This document shows, one piece after another, positions 19,084 through 28,267 of a stretch of 64,000 nucleotides of DNA (positions are counted from its first letter, which is position 1; each line of letters begins with the position of its first letter). Below the pieces are notes generated by a model. The model was not told where the DNA came from. It saw only the letters and a list, made by a program, of their open reading frames with translations, and ran no database searches. A program made the position numbers and the translations under genes. Origin of the DNA: an uncultured Marinomonas sp. (GTDB lineage Bacteria; Pseudomonadota; Gammaproteobacteria; Pseudomonadales; Marinomonadaceae). Location: assembly GCA_947493575.1 (NCBI GenBank), contig CANLRQ010000005.1, forward strand, positions 62,001 through 126,000, given 5' to 3'.

Positions 19084-22000
19084 ATGATTCCAAAGTTAAC
19101 TGAAGTCTCACCCGTTCAAACAAAATACCTAAATTTTATTGAGAACCTAAAGGCTTCAGGATTTTCAGGCGACACTAACCCTGATTATGCCAACCGCGTT
19201 GTGTTATCTACCGACAACTCTATCTATCAAGTCTTACCCCAAGGTGTTATTTATCCAAAGTCTGTAGAAGACATCCAGATTTTAGTAAAACTTGCCAATA
19301 AAAAAGAATTTCACGACATCGTTTTAAGCCCAAGAGGTGGTGGTACAGGCACTAACGGACAATCGTTATCGGACGGTCTTATTGTTGACCTATCCAAACA
19401 CATGAATCAAATTTTAGAAATTAACGCCGAAGAAGGATGGGCTCGTGTTCAAACTGGCGTGGTAAAAGATCAACTCAATAAAGCGGCAAAAGAACAAGGA
19501 TTCTTTTTCGCACCGGAGCTTTCCACCAGTAATCGAGCTACAATCGGCGGCATGATTAATACGGACGCAAGTGGTCAAGGATCGGTCATGTACGGCAAAA
19601 CCCGTGATCATGTGCTTGAGCTAAAAACCGTATTATTAGATGGAACCACAATAGACTCAGCTCCAATTACTGACGATGAATTAGATAAAATCGTTGAGCG
19701 CAGTGATTATTCTGCCGTCATTCATAAAACAGTCAACGATGCCTTTAATCAAAACAAACAACAAATTGAAGATACCTTTCCTGAATTGAATCGTTGTTTA
19801 ACTGGGTATGACCTTGCTCATATTCGAACAGACAATGGTTTATTTGATTTAAACTCCGTTCTATGTGGTTCTGAAGGCACACTCGGTTTTATTGTAGAGG
19901 CCAAAGTTAATCTCTTAAAAATCCCTAAATTTGCTGCATTAGTTAACATTCGTTACAACAGCTTTGAAGCATCCTTACGTCAAGCCAAAGAGCTACTAGA
20001 AGTAAAACCCACTTCTATAGAAACGGTCGATTCAAGAGTATTAGGGCTGGCTAAAAGCGATATTATTTGGGAGAGTGTCGCTGAGTTCTTCCCTCAGATT
20101 GAAGGCGAAGACATCCAAGGTATCAACTTAGTTGAATATACTGACGATGATGAGGCAACTCTCAATGAACGCATTAAAAATCTGACAACTAAACTAGACA
20201 AGCTTACCGGAGAAGACAGCAGCACTCTCGGTTACACCATTGCCAATGGCCACATTAATGTTAATAAAATTTGGGCCATGCGCAAAAAATCAGTGGGTTT
20301 ACTAGGTAATGTTTCTGGCGAAAAGCGTCCCATCCCATTTGTAGAAGACACGGCTGTCCCACCTGAAAACCTCGCAGACTTTATCATGGAGTTCCGTGAG
20401 GTATTAGATAGTTATAAGGTTCAGTACGGCATGTTTGGCCATGTTGACGCTGGAGTTCTGCATGTTCGCCCTGCGATTGATTTAAAAGATGAATCACAAG
20501 AACCTCTGATTAGAGAAATCACAGATAAAGTGGTTGCTTTAACACAGAAATACAATGGTTTGCTTTGGGGTGAACACGGTAAAGGCGTTCGTTCAGAATA
20601 TTCGCCTGAATTTTTCGGCGAGCTTTACCCAGTGATTCAACAAGTTAAAGCCGCGTTTGACCCATACAACCAACTCAACCCCGGTAAAATCGCCACCCCC
20701 TTTGAATTAGGCGTTGAGCTTTTAAAAATCGATGAAGTTCCAATGCGTGGTCAATTCGACCGCCAGATTCCATTGAAAAATCGTGAGCAATTTCAAGAAG
20801 GCATGTATTGTAACGGCAATGGTGCCTGCTATAACTTCGACCCAAATGATGCCATGTGTCCATCTTGGAAAGGCACTCGCGATAGACGCCATTCACCAAA
20901 GGGGCGAGCATCTTTAATACGTGAGTGGGTAAGAGCCATGAGCGCACAAGGTGTCGATACTGAGCAGGCAACCAGAGATGTGAGAAACAGTCACTTCTTA
21001 ACCTCTTTCTTTCCAAAGTTACGCAATACTCTAACGAAAAAAAGAGGCGACTACGATTTTTCCAATGAAGTCCATGAATCTATGATGGCTTGCCTAGCAT
21101 GTAAATCTTGCGTTGGCCAATGCCCAATCAAAGTAGATGTACCTGAGTTTCGTGCCAAATTTTTAGAAATCTATTACGGCCGCTATTTACGTCCTGTTAA
21201 AGACTATTTTGTTGGTTCTCTTGAATTTATGATGCCAACACTTTCTCTTCTACCAACTCCCTATAATTGGGTTGTTGAAAGGCAATGGTTTAATTATTTA
21301 ACCAGCAAATACATGGGATTAACGGATACCCCAAGCTTAAGTAAAATCAACCTGAAGAAAGAAATGTCTCGTCGCGGCATCCGTTTAGCAACCCCGATGG
21401 CACTTGAATCACTTAATCCAAGAGACAGACGCCGCGCCGTCATTGTAGTACAAGATGCCTTTACCAGCTTCTTTGAGACTGAGCTCTTGCTAGATACAAT
21501 GGAGATGCTAAATCGACTAGGATTTCAAGCCTACTTAGCTCCCTTTAGACCTAACGGCAAACCACTGCATGTACATGGTTTCTTAAAAGCTTTTAACCGT
21601 GCGGCAGGCAAAAACTTAGACATGTTACAAAATCTGTCATTTTATGGATTACCATTTATTGGAATAGAACCATCAATGACCCTTGCCTATCGTTCTGAAT
21701 ACAAAAAAGCGTTTGGTGACTCTCGCTCAATTCCTGAAGTGCAACTGCTGCAAGAATGGCTAGCTAAACAAACCACTCACTTAGAAAAACAAAATTTATC
21801 ACTAGGCAATGAAACCTATCATTTAATGGCTCACTGTACAGAAAAAACCAATGCTGCACCGTCGATCAATAATTGGGTTACTATATTTAAACATTTAGAT
21901 TTGAATTTAAATATTGAACAAGTTGGTTGCTGCGGTATGTCTGGAACCTATGGACATGAAACACAGAACAAGCAAACATCCGAAGACATTTATCGCCTGT

Positions 22001-22161
22001 CTTGGGAGAAAAAAGTTCAGGATGATAGTTTGCAAGCAAAACTACTCGCAACAGGTTACTCATGTCGTAGCCAAGTTAAGCGTATGGATCAAATTCATTT
22101 GCCTCACCCAGCTCAAGCGATATTAAAACACATGCGCATTGCGCAATCTCAAGAAGACTAA
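19084..22161 (+). CDS. ydiJ: FAD-linked oxidase / Fe-S oxidoreductase YdiJ (D-2-hydroxyglutarate dehydrogenase type)
   Basis: The protein of about 1025 residues fuses an FAD-binding oxidase (PRGGGTGTNG, APELSTSNRA, GEHGKG) to a ferredoxin-like 4Fe-4S region (CLACKSCVGQCP) and a cysteine-rich CCG domain (VGCCGMSGTYGHE). The whole length closely resembles E. coli YdiJ, reported to oxidise D-2-hydroxyglutarate. I start at 19084 rather than 19069 because GGAGAAAT precedes this ATG and MIPKLTEVSP matches the family N-terminus. It is followed by an intrinsic terminator. Confidence 0.92.
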   Translation: MIPKLTEVSPVQTKYLNFIENLKASGFSGDTNPDYANRVVLSTDNSIYQVLPQGVIYPKSVEDIQILVKLANKKEFHDIVLSPRGGGTGTNGQSLSDGLIVDLSKHMNQILEINAEEGWARVQTGVVKDQLNKAAKEQGFFFAPELSTSNRATIGGMINTDASGQGSVMYGKTRDHVLELKTVLLDGTTIDSAPITDDELDKIVERSDYSAVIHKTVNDAFNQNKQQIEDTFPELNRCLTGYDLAHIRTDNGLFDLNSVLCGSEGTLGFIVEAKVNLLKIPKFAALVNIRYNSFEASLRQAKELLEVKPTSIETVDSRVLGLAKSDIIWESVAEFFPQIEGEDIQGINLVEYTDDDEATLNERIKNLTTKLDKLTGEDSSTLGYTIANGHINVNKIWAMRKKSVGLLGNVSGEKRPIPFVEDTAVPPENLADFIMEFREVLDSYKVQYGMFGHVDAGVLHVRPAIDLKDESQEPLIREITDKVVALTQKYNGLLWGEHGKGVRSEYSPEFFGELYPVIQQVKAAFDPYNQLNPGKIATPFELGVELLKIDEVPMRGQFDRQIPLKNREQFQEGMYCNGNGACYNFDPNDAMCPSWKGTRDRRHSPKGRASLIREWVRAMSAQGVDTEQATRDVRNSHFLTSFFPKLRNTLTKKRGDYDFSNEVHESMMACLACKSCVGQCPIKVDVPEFRAKFLEIYYGRYLRPVKDYFVGSLEFMMPTLSLLPTPYNWVVERQWFNYLTSKYMGLTDTPSLSKINLKKEMSRRGIRLATPMALESLNPRDRRRAVIVVQDAFTSFFETELLLDTMEMLNRLGFQAYLAPFRPNGKPLHVHGFLKAFNRAAGKNLDMLQNLSFYGLPFIGIEPSMTLAYRSEYKKAFGDSRSIPEVQLLQEWLAKQTTHLEKQNLSLGNETYHLMAHCTEKTNAAPSINNWVTIFKHLDLNLNIEQVGCCGMSGTYGHETQNKQTSEDIYRLSWEKKVQDDSLQAKLLATGYSCRSQVKRMDQIHLPHPAQAILKHMRIAQSQED

Positions 22162-22173
22162 CCTCTTTTTTGC

Positions 22174-22202
22174 AACACAGGCTTCTTATCGAAGCCTGTG
22201 TT
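22174..22202 (+). terminator. Intrinsic terminator after ydiJ
   Basis: A perfect 12-bp stem (AACACAGGCTTC with GAAGCCTGTGTT) and a TTATC loop are followed by a T-run. Confidence 0.9.
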
Positions 22203-22231
22203 TTTCATTTTAAATACATACATGAGCTTAC

Positions 22232-22972
22232 ATGACTAATTCCAATAGTATCTACAGTTGTGACGATGAATACGGCAACATCAATGTGCTAGATGATGGC
22301 AAGCACCGTATTTTATCCTTTGCTGAAGGTGATGAACAAAGCAAGCAATCCATCGCGACTCCCTATGTTTTACAACATGAGTACACTCAAGCAATGATGT
22401 TAGTGCTACTTTTTAAGCAACCCAAACGCATTACCTTATTAGGACTTGGAGGCGGGTGTCTACTAACCACATTACACCATCATATTGCAGGTATTAATAT
22501 AACCGCAGTAGAACTTCGTCAAAACGTCATCGACATTGCTGAACGTTTTTTTCGTTTACCCAGAGGAAAGAAAATTCAAGTTATCCAACAATGTGCTAAT
22601 CAATACCTGGAAAGAAATGATCAGAAAAAAGTCGATATTTTATTTACCGACATTTACAACACAAAAGGAATGGATGAATCGGTATTACAACAAAAATTTA
22701 TCGAACAGTGTGATAGACACATTAAAGAAGACGGCTGGTTGGTTCTTAATTGCTGGTCAGAACACACAAATCATCCTGAACTCATAGAGTATTTAAGAAC
22801 TTACTTTTTAGACATTAGAGCATTGGACACGGGATGCGGAAACTGGGTTATACTCGCGAGCAAATCCTTTCAAACACCCACAGAAAAGCAACTCAAAAAC
22901 CAAGCTCAGAAGTTATCTTCTGAACTTGGTTTTAACGCCACTAAATGGCTTAGTCGATTAAATGAGCTATAA
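22232..22972 (+). CDS. Spermidine-synthase-fold methyltransferase-like protein
   Basis: This 246-residue Rossmann-fold protein has a glycine-rich nucleotide motif (LLGLGGGCLLTTL), an acidic residue after the second strand (ITAVELRQNVIDIAE) and an aspartate in ILFTDIYN. That is the pattern of the spermidine/spermine synthase superfamily. The usual N-terminal tetramerisation domain is short, and the polyamine-binding motifs are not convincing, so I do not call it speE. Such stand-alone proteins are common and mostly uncharacterised. It is bracketed by two strong terminators and is probably a single-gene unit. Confidence 0.7.
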   Translation: MTNSNSIYSCDDEYGNINVLDDGKHRILSFAEGDEQSKQSIATPYVLQHEYTQAMMLVLLFKQPKRITLLGLGGGCLLTTLHHHIAGINITAVELRQNVIDIAERFFRLPRGKKIQVIQQCANQYLERNDQKKVDILFTDIYNTKGMDESVLQQKFIEQCDRHIKEDGWLVLNCWSEHTNHPELIEYLRTYFLDIRALDTGCGNWVILASKSFQTPTEKQLKNQAQKLSSELGFNATKWLSRLNEL

Positions 22973-22980
22973 CTATATCG

Positions 22981-23020
22981 CATGATAAAACGGCCATAAG
23001 TGTATGGCTGTTTTATCATG
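22981..23020. terminator. Bidirectional intrinsic terminator between convergent genes
   Basis: An 18-bp stem with one G-T pair, arms CATGATAAAACGGCCATA and TATGGCTGTTTTATCATG, surrounds an AGTG loop. It sits between the plus-strand spermidine-synthase-like gene and minus-strand pgm. Confidence 0.85.
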
Positions 23021-23033
23021 CTATCTCCTTGAA

Positions 23034-23087
23034 TGACGGCCTCTCTGAAAGACTGAGGCTTAGTAGACTTATTCGCACCTTCCTTAG
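23034..23087 (-). mobile_element. Solo end of an IS5-type MITE (family A) at the pgm stop codon
   Basis: Read on the minus strand, this 54-base segment starts CTAAGGAAGGTGCGAATAAG and is nearly identical to the left end of the full element at 43232-43499. No opposite end was found, so it is a truncated copy. Its outermost bases supply the TAA stop of pgm. Confidence 0.7.
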
Positions 23088-24724
23088 CTTAATACGGTGT
23101 TTACTAGTGCTTTTGCGTCTTCTTCTAATGCATCAAGATGTTCCAGAGAAACAAAACTCTCTAAATAAATTTTGTATACATTTTCAGTTCCAGAAGGTCT
23201 AGCAGCAAACCAGCCATTTTGTGTTTCTACTTTAAGCCCACCAATTGACGCATCATTCCCCGGCGCTTTGGTTAAAATCCGGGTAATTACGTCTCCAGCT
23301 AACACATCACCAGACACTGAACTGGCACTCAAATTGGATAACAAAACTTTATGCTCTGCCGTTGTAGGCACATCAATACGTTTATAATAAGGACGACCGT
23401 ATTGCTTCACTTGTTCTTCATAAAGCTGTTGTGGGTCTTTTCCTGTCACAGCTAAGATTTCAGCAGCTAGCAGAGCTAGGATAAAGCCGTCTTTATCTGT
23501 TGTCCAAACTGACCCATCTTGTCTTAAAAATGACGCACCTGCACTCTCTTCTCCACCAAATCCCATAGTGCCTGAGTACAGCCCATCAACATACCATTTG
23601 AAACCAACAGGAACTTCACATAAGTTTTTCCCTAAACCAGCAACAACACGGTCAATGATGGCACTAGAAACCAATGTTTTACCAAATTGAGTATCACTAG
23701 GCCACTGAGGTCGATGAGTCGCCAAATATTCAATCGCCACCGCCAAATAGGCATTTGGGTTCATTAACCCTGATGAGGCACATACAATGCCATGACGGTC
23801 AAAATCTGGATCATTACTGACAGATATATCAAATTGATCTTTAAGCTTAAGAAGGTTCTGCATAGCGTATTCTGAAGAACAGTCCATGCGTATTCGCCCA
23901 TCTTTATCTAATGGCATAAAACCAAATGTAGCGTCTATTTTTGTATTAACCACTGTGATATCCAACCCATAGCGATCTGCAATAGGTTTCCAAAAATGGA
24001 TGCCAGATCCCCCCATTGGGTCGACACCGATTTTTATTCCAGCTTTTGCAATGGCGGGCATGTCAATCACACTGCCCAATTGAGAAACATAATGCTCAAT
24101 ATAATCAAATGGTTCTAATAAGTTAGAGACTTCTGCCTCTGAAATCGACTGAGTATTTACCTCTTGCAATCCGTTAAGCAACAATTCATTGGCACGATTC
24201 GCAATCCAATTTGTTGCTTCATTTTCCGCTGGCCCTCCTTTCGGTGGATTGTATTTAATACCACCATCTTCAGGAGGATTATGTGATGGAGTGATTACAA
24301 TTCCATCAGACACATCTTGTTGATTGGCATTATGAGTCAAGATGGCATGGGAAATAACAGGAGTCGGAGTATAACCATTATCAGAAGGAACTCGAACACG
24401 CACACCATTCGCTGTTAGCACTTGAATGGCTGTTTGGTATGCAGGCTCAGACAGTCCGTGACTGTCTTTACCTAAATAAAGAGGGCCATCAACTCCAATC
24501 GTTATTCTGTATTCTGCAATGGCCTGGCAAATAGCTAAAATATGATGTTCATTAAAACTGGTTAGTAAAGCACTGCCCCTGTGTCCAGAGGTTCCAAAAC
24601 TGACTTTTTGACTTGGGTTCTGCTTAATATCAGGCGTTTTGACATAATAGGCTGTAATAAGTGCAGGAAGGTTTACTAATCTATCATGAGTACATGGTTG
24701 ACCGGCTTGTGGATGAAGCGCCAT
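23084..24724 (-). CDS. pgm: Alpha-D-glucose phosphoglucomutase
   Basis: The enzyme interconverts glucose 1-phosphate and glucose 6-phosphate. The 546-residue length is that of bacterial Pgm. The phosphoserine lies in TPSHNPPEDGG (S147), the metal loop in DPDFDRHG, the sugar-binding loop in GFGGEESAG, and the phosphate-binding loop near the C-terminus in RPSGTENVYK. The TAA stop (23084-23086) lies in the end of a MITE remnant, so the last residues could have been altered by the insertion. A family-B element lies just upstream of the start. Confidence 0.95.
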   Translation of the reverse strand: MALHPQAGQPCTHDRLVNLPALITAYYVKTPDIKQNPSQKVSFGTSGHRGSALLTSFNEHHILAICQAIAEYRITIGVDGPLYLGKDSHGLSEPAYQTAIQVLTANGVRVRVPSDNGYTPTPVISHAILTHNANQQDVSDGIVITPSHNPPEDGGIKYNPPKGGPAENEATNWIANRANELLLNGLQEVNTQSISEAEVSNLLEPFDYIEHYVSQLGSVIDMPAIAKAGIKIGVDPMGGSGIHFWKPIADRYGLDITVVNTKIDATFGFMPLDKDGRIRMDCSSEYAMQNLLKLKDQFDISVSNDPDFDRHGIVCASSGLMNPNAYLAVAIEYLATHRPQWPSDTQFGKTLVSSAIIDRVVAGLGKNLCEVPVGFKWYVDGLYSGTMGFGGEESAGASFLRQDGSVWTTDKDGFILALLAAEILAVTGKDPQQLYEEQVKQYGRPYYKRIDVPTTAEHKVLLSNLSASSVSGDVLAGDVITRILTKAPGNDASIGGLKVETQNGWFAARPSGTENVYKIYLESFVSLEHLDALEEDAKALVNTVLS

Positions 24725-24754
24725 AGAATTATCCCTTATCTGTTAAGTTACGTT

Positions 24755-24832
24755 GAGACCTTTGCACGACGCCATGAGCGATGATAAGACGAGTCTGTTT
24801 GTAACAAGCATAATAGTCGTGCAAAGGGCCTC
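24755..24832. mobile_element. Family B MITE-like inverted-repeat element
   Basis: This 78-bp element has ends GAGACCTTTGCACGA and TCGTGCAAAGGGCCTC (inverted) and an internal block ATGAGCGATGATAAGACGAG shared with the copies near 41.0, 44.3 and 46.1 kb. No reading frame and no convincing target duplication. Confidence 0.7.
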
Positions 24833-24921
24833 GCATTATCAATATTCCATCATATTGATATTACATTCAATGAGTTATTACACCTGCTTTAGGCATTTTA
24901 TTGATTATTCATGCAAATTTA

Positions 24922-26055
24922 TCAAGCATCACGCTTTTGAATTACAATGCTGCCTATTGAATAACCTGCTCCAAAAGAACAAATAACCCCTAAATCACCC
25001 GCCTCTAAATCTTTATGATGCTCTGAAAAAGCAATTATAGAACCTGCAGAGGCTGTATTAGCAAAACGATCCAAGACAATGGGCGCTTCATCTAACGTTG
25101 CATCTCGACCTAACAGCTTTTTACTGATTAATAGGTTCATATTAATGTTTGCTTGATGCAGCCACCAACGGCGTAGTTGATTAACCTGAATCCCTAGAGT
25201 AGATAAATGTGTTGCTATATGATCCGCAGCCATAGGACAGACTTCTTTAAATACTTTACGGCCATTTTGATGGAACAGCTTATCTGCTTCATAAGGGTTT
25301 TCATCTGTCACTCGACTGGTATAACCAAAATTTGAACGAATATTATTCGAATACGATGTGACACATTTTGTACCGAGAATATTATAACTATGTGACGATT
25401 TACATGAATCAGAAGACTCAACAACCACTGCAGTAGCCACATCACCAAAAATAAAATGCGAATCTCGATCCGTGTAATTTACTTGAGGAGAGGTAAGTTC
25501 AGGGTTAATCACCAACACAGAGCGACAACTTCCTGATGCCACTGCATCATAGGCTCTTTGCAAGGCAAAAGTCGCCGCCGAGCAGGCAACCAACATATCA
25601 AAAGCTTGTCCTTGTATTTGCAGCTCAGACTGCACCTCAATGGCAATAGCAGGATAGGATCTTTGTGTATACGCACAGGCAACAATGACCATATCAATTT
25701 CAGCCGCCTCTTTATTCGCTTCTACTAAGGCTTTTTTCGCCGCATTAACAGCCATTTCAGCTTGATGCGATAATTCTTCATCCTTGCGAACAGAAAGCTT
25801 AGGCCTCATTCTAGTAATGTCTAAAATACCCTCTTTCACATAGGCGTAGCGACTCTTAATACCCGATGCTTTCGCAATAAATTCGGCACTGGAAAAAGGC
25901 TTTGCCACCTTCTCACCACTTAAAATTTCAGACTCATTATCCGCATTATATTGCTTTGCCCAAGCATTATAACTGTCTACCAATTCTTCATTACTTACTA
26001 CATAAGGAGGGGTCCATAGCCCCACACCACTAATAACAACAGATTTTTTATGCAT
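24922..26055 (-). CDS. Beta-ketoacyl-ACP synthase III (FabH-like)
   Basis: The thiolase-fold condensing enzyme (377 residues from 26055) has the KAS III triad: cysteine in VACSAATFALQ, histidine in HQANINMN and asparagine in FANTASAG. FabH-type enzymes start fatty-acid synthesis from an acyl-CoA and malonyl-ACP. This protein is longer than standard FabH (about 317), with an insertion after residue 20, so it is a divergent paralogue whose acyl substrate is unknown. An in-frame ATG at 26118 would add 21 residues without homology. MHKKSVVISGVG is the natural KAS start. It is divergent from a patatin lipase gene, hinting at a lipid-remodelling link. Confidence 0.85.
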   Translation of the reverse strand: MHKKSVVISGVGLWTPPYVVSNEELVDSYNAWAKQYNADNESEILSGEKVAKPFSSAEFIAKASGIKSRYAYVKEGILDITRMRPKLSVRKDEELSHQAEMAVNAAKKALVEANKEAAEIDMVIVACAYTQRSYPAIAIEVQSELQIQGQAFDMLVACSAATFALQRAYDAVASGSCRSVLVINPELTSPQVNYTDRDSHFIFGDVATAVVVESSDSCKSSHSYNILGTKCVTSYSNNIRSNFGYTSRVTDENPYEADKLFHQNGRKVFKEVCPMAADHIATHLSTLGIQVNQLRRWWLHQANINMNLLISKKLLGRDATLDEAPIVLDRFANTASAGSIIAFSEHHKDLEAGDLGVICSFGAGYSIGSIVIQKRDA

Positions 26056-26226
26056 TAATCTTTCTCTTCTTGTTTTTAGACTAGCCATACCCATATGATT
26101 AAGAGAAGTACTATCCAATATAACTACAGCAAAACATCATTACCTATAGTTATATCAATAAAGTTACAGTTATAGCCAGCAAATAAACAACTATATTTAA
26201 TAGATGGCAGTAAAGTAAGGATCTAT

Positions 26227-27414
26227 ATGTTTAATACAAAAAAAAATGAACTACCCATTCCAGTCGATACACATGCCTTGATTCTATCCGGCGGGGGCGC
26301 TCGAGCAGCCTATCAAGTAGGTGTATTATCCGCGATTGGAAAAATGTTACCAAAGGGATCTAAGCTACCCTTCCCTATTCTTTGTGGAACTTCTGCAGGG
26401 GCATTGAACGCTTCTATGCTGGCTACTCACGCAAGTAATTTTAATAAAGCTGTTGCACGCCTTAATTATGTTTGGAGGCACCTTACTCCTGATACAGTTT
26501 ATGAAACAAAAAGTTCTGTTTTATTCTCATCAGCATCAAAAGTCATTGCCTCAATGATGCAAAACCAAAACGATCCCGAGCAAGTTGTTTCTTTACTAAA
26601 TAACGCACCGTTAGAAGCACTGTTAAAACGTTTTTTACCTTTACAGCAAATAGCTCATTCTATTAATGAAAATGAACTTATCGCACTTGCCATTACGTGT
26701 ATGAACTACACCACCGGAGAAACAACCACTTTTTATGAAGGTCGCAGTGAGATCAAAGATTGGGCAGGTTTTCGCCGTAGTGGCCAATCAACAAAAATGG
26801 ATTACTCACATCTATTAGCTTCAAGCGCTATCCCTACCTTGTTTCCTGCGCAAAAGATATCGGAGCATTTCTATGGAGATGGAGCCATGAGGCAAAGATC
26901 GCCTATCAGTCCTGCGATTCAGCTTGGGGCAAATAAAATAATGATTATTGGAGTCAGTGGTAACAAAAACCCTAAATCTTGGGCAGATACGCCACAACGC
27001 TCTCAAACACCTTCTATAGGTCAAATCACAGGACAATTATTAAACAGTGCATTTATTGATAACCTTGAAGGCGATATTCAACAACTGGAATACATCAACT
27101 CCATATTGTCCCACCTCCCAGAAGACACGGTTCTCCCAAAAGCGAAGCATATTGAATCATTAGTAATTTCACCTTCTAAAGCAATTGATCAAATAGCGGC
27201 AAAACACCTTAACACGCTTCCTAAAAGCATTCGTTTCTTACTCAGTATCACAGGCAATAATAGTGACCAATCTGGCAATTCAGCAGCCAGCTATTTGTTA
27301 TTTACACCGGAATACTGTCAGGAACTCATTGAACTAGGCCAAAAAGACGCCATGTGGGAAAAAGATAAAATCCTCGATTTTTTATCGAGCAATGCTGGAA
27401 AGAACACAGAATAA
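26227..27414 (+). CDS. Patatin-like phospholipase
   Basis: The 395-residue protein carries the oxyanion-hole motif SGGGARAAYQVG (21-32), the nucleophile serine in GTSAG (S56) and the catalytic aspartate in GDGAMR, the Ser-Asp dyad of patatins, which hydrolyse acyl chains from lipids. There is no signal peptide, so it is probably cytoplasmic or peripheral at the inner membrane. It is divergent from the FabH-like gene (109 bp between the annotated limits). Confidence 0.9.
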   Translation: MFNTKKNELPIPVDTHALILSGGGARAAYQVGVLSAIGKMLPKGSKLPFPILCGTSAGALNASMLATHASNFNKAVARLNYVWRHLTPDTVYETKSSVLFSSASKVIASMMQNQNDPEQVVSLLNNAPLEALLKRFLPLQQIAHSINENELIALAITCMNYTTGETTTFYEGRSEIKDWAGFRRSGQSTKMDYSHLLASSAIPTLFPAQKISEHFYGDGAMRQRSPISPAIQLGANKIMIIGVSGNKNPKSWADTPQRSQTPSIGQITGQLLNSAFIDNLEGDIQQLEYINSILSHLPEDTVLPKAKHIESLVISPSKAIDQIAAKHLNTLPKSIRFLLSITGNNSDQSGNSAASYLLFTPEYCQELIELGQKDAMWEKDKILDFLSSNAGKNTE

Positions 27415-27515
27415 TTCAAGTATTAAAAGAAAAGGCGTCAATGACATTAGAGGGATTTTATTTATTACCTAAATTAGGCTCAAGTACCATTGACTATTTC
27501 AAAAATAATGAAAAA

Positions 27516-27542
27516 GTAAGGCCCGAAAAAGCAGAGCCTTAC
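27516..27542 (-). terminator. Intrinsic terminator after hpf
   Basis: A 7-bp stem (GTAAGGC with GCCTTAC) is followed on the minus strand by TTTTTC, 15 bp past the hpf stop. It may also stop plus-strand transcripts from the patatin gene. Confidence 0.6.
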
Positions 27543-27556
27543 AATCGACAGAGTAT

Positions 27557-27955
27557 TTAATTAATTACCTCACGCTCAACCAATTCATTGAACTCCGCCT
27601 GATACTCCTTCTCAGTCGAGCTCTCAACATCTTGAGCATTCATATGGTGAACTCGCCCAGATGGATGGCGAGACTTATGCTTCATCAATTGCTTCTCTAG
27701 CTTACTAACTAGCATATCGAGCGCACTTGATAACTGCTTATCTGTTCGTGCTGTTGCAAATAAATCATGACCAGGAATGTGAACACTGGCTTCTGCAATC
27801 ACTTCATTCGTGGAATGTTTTTCGGAATTTAAAATCACATTGATCGTGGTGATCTGATTATTTATCCGCTGAAGATGGTCCATTTTCTCCTTTACCAATT
27901 CTTGTATTTCATCTCCGGACTTTACATGATGACCACTAATATTAAGAGTGTACAT
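27557..27955 (-). CDS. hpf: Ribosome hibernation promoting factor / sigma-54 modulation family protein
   Basis: A 132-residue member of the HPF/RaiA family: the beta-alpha fold with NISGHHVKSGDEIQELVKEK, HSTNEVIAEASVHIPG and FATARTDKQLSSALDMLVSK is complete. It binds the 30S subunit in stationary phase and prevents translation. It has a short acidic C-terminal tail but not the extra domain of long HPF. The usual rpoN-ptsN neighbours are absent, so whether it is the main HPF or a paralogue is unclear. Confidence 0.88.
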   Translation of the reverse strand: MYTLNISGHHVKSGDEIQELVKEKMDHLQRINNQITTINVILNSEKHSTNEVIAEASVHIPGHDLFATARTDKQLSSALDMLVSKLEKQLMKHKSRHPSGRVHHMNAQDVESSTEKEYQAEFNELVEREVIN

Positions 27956-28267
27956 AGATAATTATTCCTTATTCAATTTACAAAACGGTATTTAAAATCT
28001 GTCTTACTACCTCTCTTTTTTCTCTAAAGCACTTAAAACTTATGGCTTAGTTGCCAAAAATTCAACTTAATTTGTATTTTTTTTTCATTTAAGAACAATA
28101 ATTAATCAAAATCCTATTAAAAAGTGTTTCTATAAAGTTTTTCAACAACTTACTGAACTATTTTTTGGGGTCCCTGTCATACTCTTCACAAACAAAATTA
28201 ATGGTAGAAACAATCAGCATGATTAGAAATCACTCACTAAAAAGCGATATTCCAATGGAGAGCATCC
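27956..28267. other. Intergenic region between divergent hpf and the VTT-reductase fusion gene
   Basis: About 310 bp of AT-rich sequence. It must hold promoters for both genes, but no box stands out well enough to place. A 21-codon frame starting at the ATG near 28219 overlaps the fusion-gene start and is not convincing. No repeat or RNA structure was recognised. Confidence 0.4.

Noticed and set aside
27441-27560. 39-codon frame between the patatin and hpf genes
   Set aside because: It runs through the terminator and into the end of hpf on the other strand and has no good ribosome-binding site.
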